From positions 62,001-126,000 of the forward strand of contig MU863935.1 in the NCBI GenBank assembly GCA_033296885.1: a stretch of DNA of 64,000 nucleotides. The letters run 5' to 3'. The notes beneath the pieces were generated by a model. The model did not search any database. It saw nothing but the letters and a program-made list of their open reading frames with translations, and had not been told where the DNA came from. Below, piece by piece: positions 11,035 to 21,375 of the stretch; position 1 is the stretch's first letter, and each line of letters opens with the position of its first letter. Made by a program: the position numbers and the translations under genes. This DNA is from Triangularia verruculosa (Eukaryota > Ascomycota > Sordariomycetes > Sordariales > Podosporaceae).

Positions 11035-11279
11035 GTTGGTGAAAGTACTGAGATTGTGAGGCGGTGAGCTGAAGGCCAAGTTGTCAAATGGTGGAGGGTT
11101 TTTTTTTTGGAATCGAGCAAGGCAAGTCGTGTTGATAGGCCGGACTCGGCGTCGTGGGGCCATCTCTGTTCAGGCACTTGGTGCCCAATTTAATCCGACG
11201 GCGAAAGCTCTACCACTTCAGAAAATAATGACGTATAATAATGCACTGTGGAAAGAAGAGAAACGCATCCAGCTCTACA

Positions 11280-12327
11280 TCAGTCCTTCCTGGCAGCCTG
11301 CTTGATCACAATGGCACAGTGGCCGACCGGGTCACTGCTAGCCCTCAAGCTCTTTCCCTCCGTCTGTTCCCCGCTCTTCAAGTAGCAGTTTCCCCTCGCT
11401 TGCCTTTTGGCACTCTCCTTTTTGTCGGTCCATTTCGGTACAAAGTTGACGGCTGAGCATGTCACGTTCGCCCTGTTCTTGTCGGAAACATCAGAAAAGA
11501 CATAGGGCACAGCTTGCGACCAGCTGGCACAAGCTTCCAGACAGGTCTCAAAATCCGGGGTATGCATAGCATAAATGGGGTCCGAGATGGTTTTTTGGTT
11601 GCAGTACCGTCTGAAGGTCACCTTGCCATATACTGCATGGTTCATGCACTATTAGCACTGCCCGGAAGGCTCAAAGTGGGATGAACGTACGGTTGGTGGT
11701 GTAGTCAGTCCCGGTAATCGTGTCCGGGCTAGAGTCGCACCCATTTGACACATCCTCCACCAAGAAAGCAGATGTAGAAGAAGAGCCACCACTTCCCGGC
11801 GAGCCAGTTCCTGTAGCACTGGGCGCAACAACAGTGACTGTCGCTGTTTCCTTCGCCACCCCTGCGTTCCCACTGTCACCATCTGAGGATGAATCAGAAT
11901 CGCCGATGGATTGGAGTTTTCTGGTCATGCCCGCTATTTCCGCGTCCTTGTCGCTCGCTTTCTTAGCCATCAGTCCCGTCGTTGCTGCCAATGCCACTAC
12001 TGCTACGGCGAGTATCCCGACCAAAATCGATAGCATGGTGACTTTTCTGTTCATGGAAAACCCAGGAGGAGTGGAAGGCTGCTCGCCCGCGACGGTTGTT
12101 GCATGATTCTTGGGTTCCTGGCCGTACGCTGATGGTGAGTACGCCGCCGTCGCTGCTCCTCTCGACGTGTCTTGTGATGCAGGGTAATAGTAACTCCCAG
12201 CTGTGGCGGCCGGTTGCTTCTGCATGTGGTCGTGAGCAACAACCTCGGGCGCATTTGTCGAGTAGTCAACAACCTCAGGAAGGGCCGAGTATTCCTTTGG
12301 CATTTGACCGTATTGGCGGTTGGCCAT
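11280..12327 (-). CDS. Single-pass membrane protein with cysteine-containing C-terminal domain
   Basis: Predicted 329 residues from two exons; the intron at 11633-11690 has a GTACGT donor, CTAAT branch point and TGCAG acceptor. The N-terminal 90 residues are Tyr/Ala/Pro-rich and probably cytoplasmic. One membrane helix follows (MLSILVGILAVAVVALAATT, about 99-118), then a Ser/Gly/Thr-rich stalk, then a C-terminal domain with regularly spaced cysteines (FRRYCNQK, FETCLEACASW, VTCSAVNF, GNCYLKSG). That pattern is like the extracellular PAN/apple-like ends of many fungal plasma-membrane proteins. There is no signal peptide, so the helix is the likely signal anchor. Ligand and role are unknown. 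The PAN assignment is inferred from cysteine layout only. Confidence 0.75.
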
Positions 12328-13042
12328 CGTGCCTGGACTTCTGCCCCTGCCGAGGCCAAGCTGAGTGACAATAGTGGAAGCTGGACGTCGGGCCCGGAAG
12401 TGGTTGCAGTTGGAAAAAAAAAGCAGGTTTCAGAGTTGCCGACTTTCAGTCCAACTCGGGGGACCGTTTTGTTTTGAGGTTCGTATCCGCGCCGTTCACA
12501 TTGCGGGAACGTGGTGGGTCGTCGACGGCTTCCCTTCTTGGATCGGATAGCGTCATGCAGAGAATGTCACCCAACCCTTGTCTGATCGACCTTGCTCCTT
12601 CCAGGGGGGTGCCATAATTAGGGCTCTGCGAAAATATCGCGTAGGCGGAGAACCAAGCGTTGGTACATATGAAGACCTGGTGTTTTTGGAAGTCATCCTA
12701 AAAGACTGAAGAGCAGTCACCTAGATTCAATCTAGAACGCTGGCATCACCAGTATCGAGATAGTCACCTCGGTAGCCAGCTGGCTTTCGGAAATGAATCT
12801 GAAGCCAAGAGCACCCCAATGCAGGAACAGGCAGGGATCGGTCTTACCCAGCCAAGACGGCGGGTAGATAGGTACATCACCCGAGATCACACAGGCACAT
12901 AGCTTGAGGCTCAGCATGCCATACCAGTATGCTTATTTAAGAGAGTATGCACGGTGACTGGACTGATTCGACAAAGCTTTCTATGTTCGAACGAAGATAA
13001 CGGAAGCAGCAAGTGACCAAGTCCCTACTAATGTGAGAATTA
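12328..13042. other. Intergenic stretch
   Basis: Upstream of the membrane-protein gene and 3' of the small secreted protein. Short open frames such as 12732-12917 show no domain. No RNA gene seen. Confidence 0.45.
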
Positions 13043-13728
13043 TTACCACAGTCTGAACGGCGACAGTCTTTTCGCGGCATTTGTGCTGATCGTTGTTGTC
13101 CCCGTTGTCGTCACTGTCCCCGTCGGTTCCGCCCCTTCGCCTGTATCTGTAACGGTTTGAGGGCCAGTAGCATCACCTACACACATATAAAGTCAGCGAT
13201 ACCGACAAGATTAACGTATGGCGCAGTATCGTAATAAAATGTTCCAACCTGTCGCAGTGCCCTGACCACCACTTATCGAATCATGATGCGTCACCGGAAT
13301 TGTGCTCTCGCCGCCATCCGTGATGGTTGGCAATGGTATCGGCGGTCCGGACTCACATTGATCTGCCTGTGCAGTCACGACCTGGTATATCGTCTTGCAT
13401 CCTCCCACAGCGTCGCAGCCCCCCTCGCAAGGATAGCCGCTAAATACTGTTGCAGGAACTTCTGGGCAGCCTGAGCACCCTACTGTCACTTCTGCCGTAG
13501 TGATGCAAGCGAGCGTTATGCATGTCGAGCAGATATCCGTGACAGACAGGACAGCTGGGCAGCCGGAGACGGTGGGGATGGAAGGGGCGGCTGTGATTTG
13601 GGATTGGACTAAACAGCAGCTAAAGCTAAAAACCGTCAGTATAGAATGAAGCAGACACCTATGTAGGGTTTGACTCACATGGCAGCAAATGCCGTGGAGA
13701 TGGTGAGTCGTGAACAATATCTGTACAT
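13043..13728 (-). CDS. Small cysteine-rich secreted protein
   Basis: Three exons give about 186 residues. Exon 1 starts at ATG 13728 and is followed by an intron at 13626-13678 (GTGAGT donor, CTGAC branch point, TTTAG acceptor) that falls inside the signal-peptide coding region (MYRYCSRLTISTAF, then hydrophobic to about residue 28). The mature part repeats short cysteine units: SGCPAVLSV, DICSTCITLAC, VGCSGCPEV, GYPCEGGCDAVGGCK. The last intron (13177-13248, GTTGGA donor, CTGAC branch point, TGTAG acceptor) leads into a Thr/Gly-rich tail ending KRLSPFRLW. No long hydrophobic GPI signal is visible in this model. Likely a cell-wall or secreted protein of unknown role. The last exon is the least certain part. 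Confidence 0.65.
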
Positions 13729-14137
13729 GATGCCGTGCTGATTGAGGGCGGCGGCGAAGCTTAAAGCCCAGGCGCAAGAAGTTCGTAGCAAAAAATCAAT
13801 ACAGGGCTGAATCGCTTAAAATGAGAGACGGTTGGGATAGAGGATGGGCGAGGGCTCAGGTTGATGCTAGATTGCTGATGGGATGAATATATGAGATGAA
13901 AGAAGGGTACGTCATGGTGCGACAAACACTCCATAAAATGCTCTGAAAGGAAGCACCTGGCTGGACCCTGTGAGCCAATCCCATCAGTGATTGTGCGGTG
14001 CAACAGTAGCATTGTATGGCGGGGTAAGAGATGCCTGGAATTTCAAAGGTAACCTGGAAAGTAGTGTACCTAACCTGGAATCACTCAGCACCTTCCCATT
14101 TCATGCATGGCGCCATAATATTTTTTTTCTGGAGTGG
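13729..14137. other. Intergenic stretch
   Basis: Lies between the 3' end of the PEP mutase-fold gene and the 5' end of the small secreted protein. Nothing beyond presumed promoter and terminator sequence is visible. Confidence 0.4.
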
Positions 14138-14950
14138 TCAGCCCCCAAACACGGCCCCCGCCGACTTCTTGATTGCTTCCGCAGCAGCTAAGAATACCTG
14201 CGGCCCGACACTGACCCTCGCCGCCCCCATGCTCCCTAGCTCTCTGCTCGTTAGATTCCCTCCCAGCCGACAGCCAACGTTCACCCTCCCTCCCAACTCG
14301 TCAATGACCTTCTGAACATCCTGTTTCTGCATCTCTTTGCTCCTCGGCCAAAAGATAAACACCGTCTCAGCCCCACCCTCTTCCAAGTATCTCTTCCCGC
14401 GTCGAATAGATTCCTCCAATGTCCCGCCCATAAAAAATGTATCCGATCTAGCATTCACCACAAAGTCATCCACCCCGAGGTCCTTGGCAGTCTGCATCAC
14501 AGCCTTGATCCTCTCGATTGCCTCGTCCTCATTCACCATTTCCCCAGTCGTGCTCCCGTGCCAGGAGTCTTCCAAGTTCACGCCCACGGCCCCAAGCTCA
14601 AGGATAACCTTTTGAATGACAGACCTCAGCTTGGCAAGGTCGCCTGGACCGGCATAGCCATCTTGAATGTCAACCGTCAAGGGCACGTTGAACTCATGAG
14701 CGACGGCGGCGATTGGCCGACAGAGCAAGAGGTTGTCGTCCAAAGTGAGTGTTTCGTCGGTCTTGCCTATCGATAGAGCCAATGCATAGGAAGCGGTGGC
14801 TAGAGCTTTGCATCCGGGTAGGGAGGCTATGATCCGGGCGGAGATGGCATCGTAAGCGTTGGCAAGAAGGAGTGGCTGGTTGGGGTTATGGTGAAGGGAT
14901 TTGAACAAGGTAGCCTTGGAGGCTGTGACGGCTGCTGGGATCGCGGACAT
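14138..14950 (-). CDS. PEP mutase / isocitrate lyase superfamily enzyme
   Basis: An intronless 270-residue TIM-barrel protein of the PEP mutase/isocitrate lyase superfamily. Recognisable pieces are LLLANAYDAISARII near the N terminus, the metal-binding VDIQDGYAGP, GVNLEDSWHG, and VNARSDTF followed by GG. The length fits the short members of the family, such as carboxyphosphonoenolpyruvate mutase-like and oxaloacetate hydrolase-like proteins, rather than true isocitrate lyases of 530-600 residues. The cysteine-bearing KKCGH loop of the lyases is absent, so a lyase acting on (methyl)isocitrate is unlikely. Family members break or rearrange C-C or C-P bonds of small 2-oxo acids; the exact substrate cannot be read here. 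It is probably cytosolic, as I see no targeting signal. Start is the ATG at 14950. Confidence 0.85.
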   Translation of the reverse strand: MSAIPAAVTASKATLFKSLHHNPNQPLLLANAYDAISARIIASLPGCKALATASYALALSIGKTDETLTLDDNLLLCRPIAAVAHEFNVPLTVDIQDGYAGPGDLAKLRSVIQKVILELGAVGVNLEDSWHGSTTGEMVNEDEAIERIKAVMQTAKDLGVDDFVVNARSDTFFMGGTLEESIRRGKRYLEEGGAETVFIFWPRSKEMQKQDVQKVIDELGGRVNVGCRLGGNLTSRELGSMGAARVSVGPQVFLAAAEAIKKSAGAVFGG

Positions 14951-15633
14951 GGCTGTAGAGGAGGCGGATGCTTTTATATGGTGCTAGTGAAGATGGAGGG
15001 ATGCCCTCGAGCAGAGCTCTGATGGTGAAAAGTTCTTATACCTCAAGGTGCTGGACACTCGACAACTCCGGCGCTACCCGACAATAGCCTGGGCATGTTG
15101 ACTAAAGGGCGCGACAAAAATCCCCAATGATCCATTCCCTCCTTGCATGCTCTCGTAAGTCCTCAGTTCCATTTGAATTGCTCAAATACGAATGATGCGC
15201 GGCTGCATACATCGAAGTATCTTCATACACCCATCAGCGGCGGTAAAAACACGGGCTATCGCGCTGGTTTGGCGGTGGATCTCATTTGGGCATTACAGGT
15301 GCCGTGCTTATATTACTTATGCTTCCTCTAGCAGCGACGCCCTTTGAAGGTAGTCACTCATAGTCCGATTCTCCTTGATTGAAGTCATGCGACATCAGCT
15401 TCGGGGGGCTTTAGCTGGGAAGAATGTTTGCTAGAAGACCAACTTGTAAGTGCATGCAGCAGCAGGTAGGATAAAGCCGCCCGTCTTCCGATTTGCTAAT
15501 CTGGGTTATCAAAAGTGGAACCAATTGCTTTCCAGGTTGCTTTGGCCCGCAACTCAATTGACAAAATCTCCCACAAAATTGATGTGATGCACCTTTCTCC
15601 CCATTCAATTCCAGTCTTGAGAATCAACCAGCG
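14951..15633. other. Divergent intergenic region
   Basis: Between the divergent PEP mutase-fold gene and BTB paralogue 2. It should carry both promoters. A CTTTTATA string at 14971-14978 is a TATA-like sequence for the minus strand, but it lies only about 20 bp before the ATG, too close to trust. Confidence 0.4.
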
Positions 15634-16893
15634 ATGGGACCCGAGCCCGTCGACGTAGTAAGCTTGTTCGGCATTCCACCATCCACACTTGCCTCAAAAA
15701 GCGAGCCCAATCCTGATCCGATTGTACTCGATCATGACGGCGACCTTTTCCTCGTTGTTGGAGGTCAGTTCCGCAAGAAAACAACATTTCAAGTCGATGC
15801 CTCTGCACTTCGACGTGCATCTCCGGTGTGGAAAGCCATGCTTTTTGGGCCGTGGAAAGAATCAAAACCCCAAGATGGTTCCAAGTGGATTGTCAAGCTT
15901 CCCGAGGATGACGTCGATGCGCTCACTGTAATTCTGGGCATCATTCACAACAATTACGACTCGGTCCCGTCGGACATGACAAACGTCCTTCTACTTTGGA
16001 ACATCTTGGTCGTTTGCGACAAATACGACATGACGCGAGTCCTTAAGCCGTGGATTCCGTCTTGGGCGAAAAATATGAAGAGTCTCAAGAACGCACACAT
16101 GCAGACCATTTACATCGCTTGGGAATTAGGCGAGGAGGATTGGTTTGCTTCGATATTCAAGGATCTCGTTTTCAATTCCGGCATCAATCGTCGAGATCAG
16201 CTCGAATGTATTCTGTTCGGGTTTTGGAGTTTGGGGTTCATTACTACCCATCTACAACCAGACCGTATACTTGGTACGACTCCTGTAATATTGCACCCAT
16301 TTTCATTTTGAGTATCTGAAAACTAACTTCCACCTTTTCCCACTCTAGACGACATTGCCAGTATTCGCTTGTTTCTCTTGAAAGGCCTTCTGGACTTCCT
16401 GAACACAGAGATCGACCTTCGTCTTGATGATCGCAAGCAGGGTACTAGCGGTCAATATGCATGCCTTCACAGAAATGCGGCCTGCGATGACCTCCTTCTG
16501 GGAGGGATTATCCGACTCACATCAAAATCTCTCAATGACGCGCTACCTTCTCTCTTCGGGGGCGTGCCAAGCCCTCCCAAACCCCCCACGCCCCTACAGG
16601 ATGCCATCCTGCCACCTCGAGATGCCACCAAGATTCGCATTAGTGTTGAAACCGTACAAAGCGTGTGCTCGACCGCCTTTCAGCATATGAAACTACACGC
16701 GAATGCTGTCCAGAACGGTCCCCGCTCCCATCTTTTCTCGCATGCCAATTGCAACCCAGCAGAGCGATTTGCCACTTTCGTTGCCAAGATCAGTTCAGAG
16801 GCGTCATCCAAGATTGACGAGATACTGAGTTCGGATGACTACAAGGGACGGATGGCCAATCAGCGCAAAAAGATTGGGTTGAAATCTTCGTGA
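15634..16893 (+). CDS. BTB/POZ domain protein (paralogue 2)
   Basis: A two-exon gene for 394 residues. The intron at 16274-16348 (GTACGA donor, CTAAC branch point, CTCTAG acceptor) joins DRIL to DDIASIRLFLLK. The N-terminal BTB fold shows HDGDLFLVVGG, RRASPVWKAMLFGPW, KWIVKLPEDDVDAL, VILGIIHNNYDSVP and VCDKYDM, in the same order as the copies at 749 and 17411. The C-terminal half (DFLNTEIDLRLDDRKQ, later HSANCNP-like cysteine/histidine text) is specific to this copy. Family members are adaptors and some serve cullin-3 ligases, but nothing here shows the partner. It is tail-to-tail with paralogue 3, and the shared motifs suggest an old tandem or inverted duplication followed by strong divergence. 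Confidence 0.85.
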
Positions 16894-17410
16894 CGGGGCT
16901 GGAGTTAGCCTCGTGGCCTGCACACCTAGTCATTGCCATCCGGCGATTCTCCTGTAACAAGAGAAGGCCATACATCGAATGATGGTGCTTTGTGAAATAA
17001 AGATGTCCAGGCAGCTTTAGGCAGCAGAAAAGGAATCAAGAAGGCTGTATCTGGAGAAAGACTAGAGGTCTGATTGCTCTCGGGTCTGTGGTGTCGACGA
17101 CAACACTATAGTATGCACTTTCTAGCATAAAGAAATGCTTGGATGGACGTTTCACTGTCTATACATGTCTCTCAGCCCCAGTAAATACGTGTGTAGAGTC
17201 ATCTTTCCGCCGATATACCCCTGCTCTGACATATAACATTCTCGTTTTGGGAAACATCATATCTACCAGGCAATTTCGGGCACGTCCCTGTAAGTTCAAG
17301 ATCAGTCTTGATGTATTTGCCAATAAATTCAACGCGCAGAGCCATCTTCTCAATACATGAGCCTATATACAAGCCCGCCCCATAGGTAATCCTGTTATTT
17401 CCCCCCTCAC
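16894..17410. other. Convergent 3' intergenic region
   Basis: Between the stop codons of BTB paralogues 2 and 3, which are transcribed towards each other. It holds only the two 3' ends; short open frames look random. Confidence 0.45.
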
Positions 17411-18469
17411 TCAATATCCGATGCGCTCCCTCCGCTCCCTCATCCATTCCCTTTGCTCCTGTGTAAGAAGATGCTCCGGCCCCCACTCATCAAATCTGAA
17501 TTCCGCCCATACACCTTTGAGCTTGTGGGTCGGATTGCAGGTAGATTGGTGGCCAACAGGAAGCCGGATCGTTCTGAGGCTCCTTCGGCACGAGCGGTAG
17601 AAGGCTTGAATGCTGAGGCGTATGTCCTCGGCTTTGATATCAGGAAGAGACGGACGGCCATTCTTCCCTCGGAAGGTCCGTTCAAGTCCTCTCTTTACAT
17701 CGGCGTCGCAGTTGGGGGAGCGGTCGACAACTGACTGGCAACCATTGTACCATGCTCTTTGACATCGTAAATAGCACTCGTTGATGCAGCTGACAAGCTG
17801 TGTGAGAATGTGTAGCCGTTTCTGAGCAATTTTTTCGGTGATTTCCGCTGTCAAAGATTCAGAAAGTATCCAATAGGGCGCGACTCCCGGGGCAGAGCCT
17901 GCGCGCTGACAGATCAGTTGATGGGGCTCGGCGTCGCCGAGGCCGGCGAGTACGATCATGTTTTTGAGCTCCTTGGCAAACCCCTCCTTGTTCCCGAGCT
18001 CCCAGCTTGCTTGGAGAGTGAGAAAGCTTGTCTCGTCGATGTGAAAAGTGGACCCATGACCTATGCAATAGGCCATGTCCAGGGCAAAGGGGCCTAAGAG
18101 GTGCAGCATATCGTATTTGTCGGCAAGCACGGCAACTCCATGGACTGACTGTCTTGTCCAACCGCCCGGGCCGTTCTTCTTGGGGACAAGGTCAAAGCGG
18201 GCATGCGCAATGCCCAGGAGAATGGCCAAAGAATCAGGGTCATCCTCCGGGAGGTCGACCGTCCATTCGTCAGAGCCAGCCTCTGCATCTGTTTTCGGCT
18301 TGCGCGACTCAATCCAGGGGCCGAAGAGCATGGCTCTGAAAACTGCCGATGTGCAGCGGAGAGTGGTGGAGTGGACTTTGTAGGTTTTCAGGTTGTCGTC
18401 GGCGCCAACACGCAGAAGCAAGTCGCCATAGTCGCTAATCGTGACGAGCTGGCCTGATCTGTCTTCCAT
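17411..18469 (-). CDS. BTB/POZ domain protein (paralogue 3)
   Basis: An intronless 352-residue protein. The BTB part begins almost at the start (MEDRSGQLVTISDYGDLLLR), then TLRCTSAVFRAMLFGPWIES, DEWTVDLPEDDPDSL, ILLGIAHARFDLVP and LADKYDMLHLL. The LFGPW and DLPEDD signatures are shared with the copies at 749 and 15634, although the first cysteine-rich helix differs. The second half is rich in Arg, Cys and aromatic residues, with a C-terminal helix LTQEQREWMRERRERIGY. It lacks the N-terminal leader of paralogue 2. A TATAAAG string on the minus strand at 18657-18663, about 190 bp upstream of the ATG, is a plausible TATA box. Function is unknown beyond protein interaction. Confidence 0.85.
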   Translation of the reverse strand: MEDRSGQLVTISDYGDLLLRVGADDNLKTYKVHSTTLRCTSAVFRAMLFGPWIESRKPKTDAEAGSDEWTVDLPEDDPDSLAILLGIAHARFDLVPKKNGPGGWTRQSVHGVAVLADKYDMLHLLGPFALDMAYCIGHGSTFHIDETSFLTLQASWELGNKEGFAKELKNMIVLAGLGDAEPHQLICQRAGSAPGVAPYWILSESLTAEITEKIAQKRLHILTQLVSCINECYLRCQRAWYNGCQSVVDRSPNCDADVKRGLERTFRGKNGRPSLPDIKAEDIRLSIQAFYRSCRRSLRTIRLPVGHQSTCNPTHKLKGVWAEFRFDEWGPEHLLTQEQREWMRERRERIGY

Positions 18470-19623
18470 CTTGCCTACTGAGTGTTAGTACAGGCATGCT
18501 GTGGACGATGTCTAAGTTGCTTACTTTGTGGCTCACCAGTACCACGAATTGTGTTGTTTACCGCGGGGATAGTTCGATGGGGAGCCTAGGGCGGTGGAGT
18601 CGCCAGGTGCGGAAAGGTAGGTGGTTGGTTTTAGAGTGAAAAGGGCGGCCAGAACTCTTTATACCAAAGATATCGTGGGTGTTAGTGGTTGCTTGCCTTT
18701 GTAGGGGAAGGAGCAATGTTCACTTGGTGGTAGAGAAAGAGCGTGATGGGTGCAAAGATTGGGTAGGGAAAGAAAGTATTGAGGTTGCAGGAGTCGTTGA
18801 TGTGTTGACGAAGAGAAGTGTGTATGGGTACCTGAAACGGTCCTTTGAGTTACCAGGCACTACTTCACAAAATCGGCTTTATAACTGCCCCACTCTTGTC
18901 GGCGACAAGTTGTCGCATTTCGAAAGAGAACTTGCAGGCCTAAGGGGTGGCTGTCAGGTCTTCTCTTAGAGCCAAGATCTGAAATGAAAGGTTGTTGTGA
19001 TGAGGAAGGCGGGAACCGCAAGCAGAAAAGGTTAAATGCGATAAAGGAGGTAGGTAAACAACATCACGGGCAAAGTTGCCCTTGTGGCTTATGGAACCTC
19101 TACGAAAGAGGCGTCAAAGTCTGATCTTAAAAAGTGGCTCCTCCATCTATTCACAGAGGAGCTCCAACCCACAGTGTTCAGGCCCGTTGGAGTAGCCGAT
19201 TCTAGACTTCATTGTAGTAATAGTTCGGGGGCTGCTTGGATAATTGCGTGCCTGAGCGGCGAGATCCTCCCTGTATTGATCTTAATATTAGCCATCTGTA
19301 TACCTTAGGGACAAGTCATATAGGCAGTCTCGACCTCTAATGCCAACACGAAGCGGATCGGTGCGGGAGTCGGCTAGGTGATGTCCATATGCAATGAATC
19401 CTCCGGCTTCCTCAGAGAAATGGGACGCAAGGATAGATGCGGACAGTTGTCGGTAAAGAAGCTGTGATGGCCCGCTCTGAGGCAACGAATACAAGCCTTG
19501 ACTGGCTGTGCATGTCCTTCGTATGCCTGATCGTGCGTTTGAGCCACGCACTGGCCTGATGCCTTACTCGATCATATAGCTCACCCCATACCTATCGCAA
19601 GAAACCAACAGCCATACAACATG
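18470..19623. other. Intergenic stretch of 1.15 kb
   Basis: Promoter side of BTB paralogue 3 and 3' side of the transporter gene. Several short open frames are present on both strands but none has a domain or splice-joined extension that I can support. Confidence 0.45.
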
Positions 19624-20875
19624 CTATCTCAACAAACCCGTTCTCTCGCCTGATTCTTCCCCACGATTCTTCAACCTATAACATCCATAACACAGCCCCC
19701 CTATCAAGAACCCTATCGCCGCATTCTTCGTCGCCACCATGCCTGCTGCTGTCATCAGAGTTATTACCAACCTCTCCTCCGCATTTAGCCCATCCTCCCC
19801 CTGGTCTTCACCTCGAGAAAGGTCCAGCCCCTTCCCCGCCAGTTCCACTCCCGCCGCCGCGAGCATGACGCCCAACACGCCTTCCGGGAATGTCTTCAAT
19901 AACCTCTCCAGCCCCTCACCCCACAACCAGCCAGCAGCCACCTTCACCACTCCAAGCGCCATCACACTAGCGCCACTCCTCGCCCCGAACCTCCACTGTG
20001 CCGCCAGCCCCCCAGCGCCATGGCACACTGGCATTGCACCAACCCAGGCCCCTATCAAGTTCATCGTCGCAACACTCACTCCTAAACCTGTCGCCCTTAC
20101 GCCGCCCACCCCCGGGATCAGCTCGCCCGTCAGGGCTTCCACCGCGATAACCGAGTTCAGTACCGTCAAAGGCAGCTGCGCAACCGCCATACTAAGCGGC
20201 AACTCCAGGGGCCAAAACTTTGGAACTTCGACCACCGGCATCCACGGCGCCAGAGACGGGATGTGGTTCGGCAGAGTAAACGCTATGCCTGCGACGAAAA
20301 CCAGCAGGGCGTACGGGAAGCGGGGATGGGAGATGGTGAGCAACAGAGGCAGAAACGCAACGAGGGAGATGGAGGGGGAAAGGAGCAGGAGGGAAGAGGA
20401 GGAGTTGATGAGTGAAAGGCCGGTGCCAAGCTGGATGCCTTTTACCAGGGAAGAAGGCGTGTGTTGAGACAGGGTGCGGAGAAGGCCAGTGAGCGAGAGG
20501 AAGAGGAGGACGAGCGAGACGAGGAGGCCTGCTGCTTGAGGGCGGGGAGAGGCGGACTCCGGGGCCACGAGAGTTGCTGCCGCGATGGCCTTAGAAATAA
20601 TTAGTAGAGTGGTGAGGCGGATGGATGGGGAAACAAACTTTCATGGGCTGCACGGGAAGAGGGACGCCAAAGACAGCGCCGGTGGCCATGTTGAAGAGTC
20701 CCGATGTGATGAGGGTTGCGGGAAGGGAGATGGCGCCGCGGAGAGCCAGGGCGAGGGTCAAGGGCAAGAAAGAACCGAGGTCGCCGAGGGCGCCTGAGAT
20801 CTCGGAGAGGGGTGCATGTCGAAAGACGGCGAGGTTACGGCGGTTGATAGCCACGAGAGATTGAAAGGGGGACAT
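19624..20875 (-). CDS. Molybdate transporter (MOT1/SulP-related)
   Basis: A two-exon gene for about 400 residues; the intron at 20590-20638 (GTTTGT donor, CTAAT branch point, AAG acceptor) lies directly after the PVQPMK signature, giving PVQPMKAIAAATL. MOT1 proteins are high-affinity molybdate carriers of the sulfate-permease superfamily. The sequence shows the N-terminal EISGALGDLGSFLPL, GVPLPVQPMK in the first repeat, and MPVCHGAGGLAAQWRFGAR in the second, which are the two hallmark motifs of the family. About ten hydrophobic segments are present. The chosen start is the ATG at 20875 (MSPFQSLV); an earlier in-frame ATG exists. Molybdate feeds the molybdenum cofactor of nitrate reductase and similar enzymes, but no cofactor gene lies nearby. 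Confidence 0.85.
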
Positions 20876-21375
20876 AATTGATGTGACATCATTTTGCAGA
20901 GCAAAAACTGTCGGTGAAGTTTTGGAAGTGTTGCGCAAACAAATGTGGGTCGCCACAGGCAAGCTGTGGTCATCCATCTCGACCCATCCACGACATGAAG
21001 TGAAGGCCGTCGGAAGATCCCGACCAGAATCTCTGGTGCATTTGATCTGAAGACGCTTCAAGTTCCTTCATTACCTTACTTAGTTAAAAACCCCCAACTC
21101 ACACCTCTTTGTGCCCGTTCCCAGCTAAAATGTTTCCCAGAGCCTCTCCTCTTCTCGTCATTGAGTCCGTTGCAAAGAAGCACCGGTTCGACAACAAAGC
21201 CGTCTTTTGTGTAAATATGACAATTGAGTGAGCATATCCATTGACACACTTCACTCGAAAGGCAGTGACAGCGACTGTGATGGTTTGAATTGTCAGCCAA
21301 ATTTCTGAAGCCACTTGCATTATATCAGTATTACACTATGTACCAAAAATGAACCGAAACAGGGAAACAAAACCC
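20876..21375. other. Intergenic stretch
   Basis: 5' side of the molybdate transporter and 3' side of the acyl-CoA ligase, both on the minus strand. No further gene or RNA is visible. Confidence 0.45.

Noticed and set aside
14971..14978. TATA-like sequence before the PEP mutase-fold gene
   Set aside because: Only about 20 bp from the ATG, which would put the transcription start inside the coding region.
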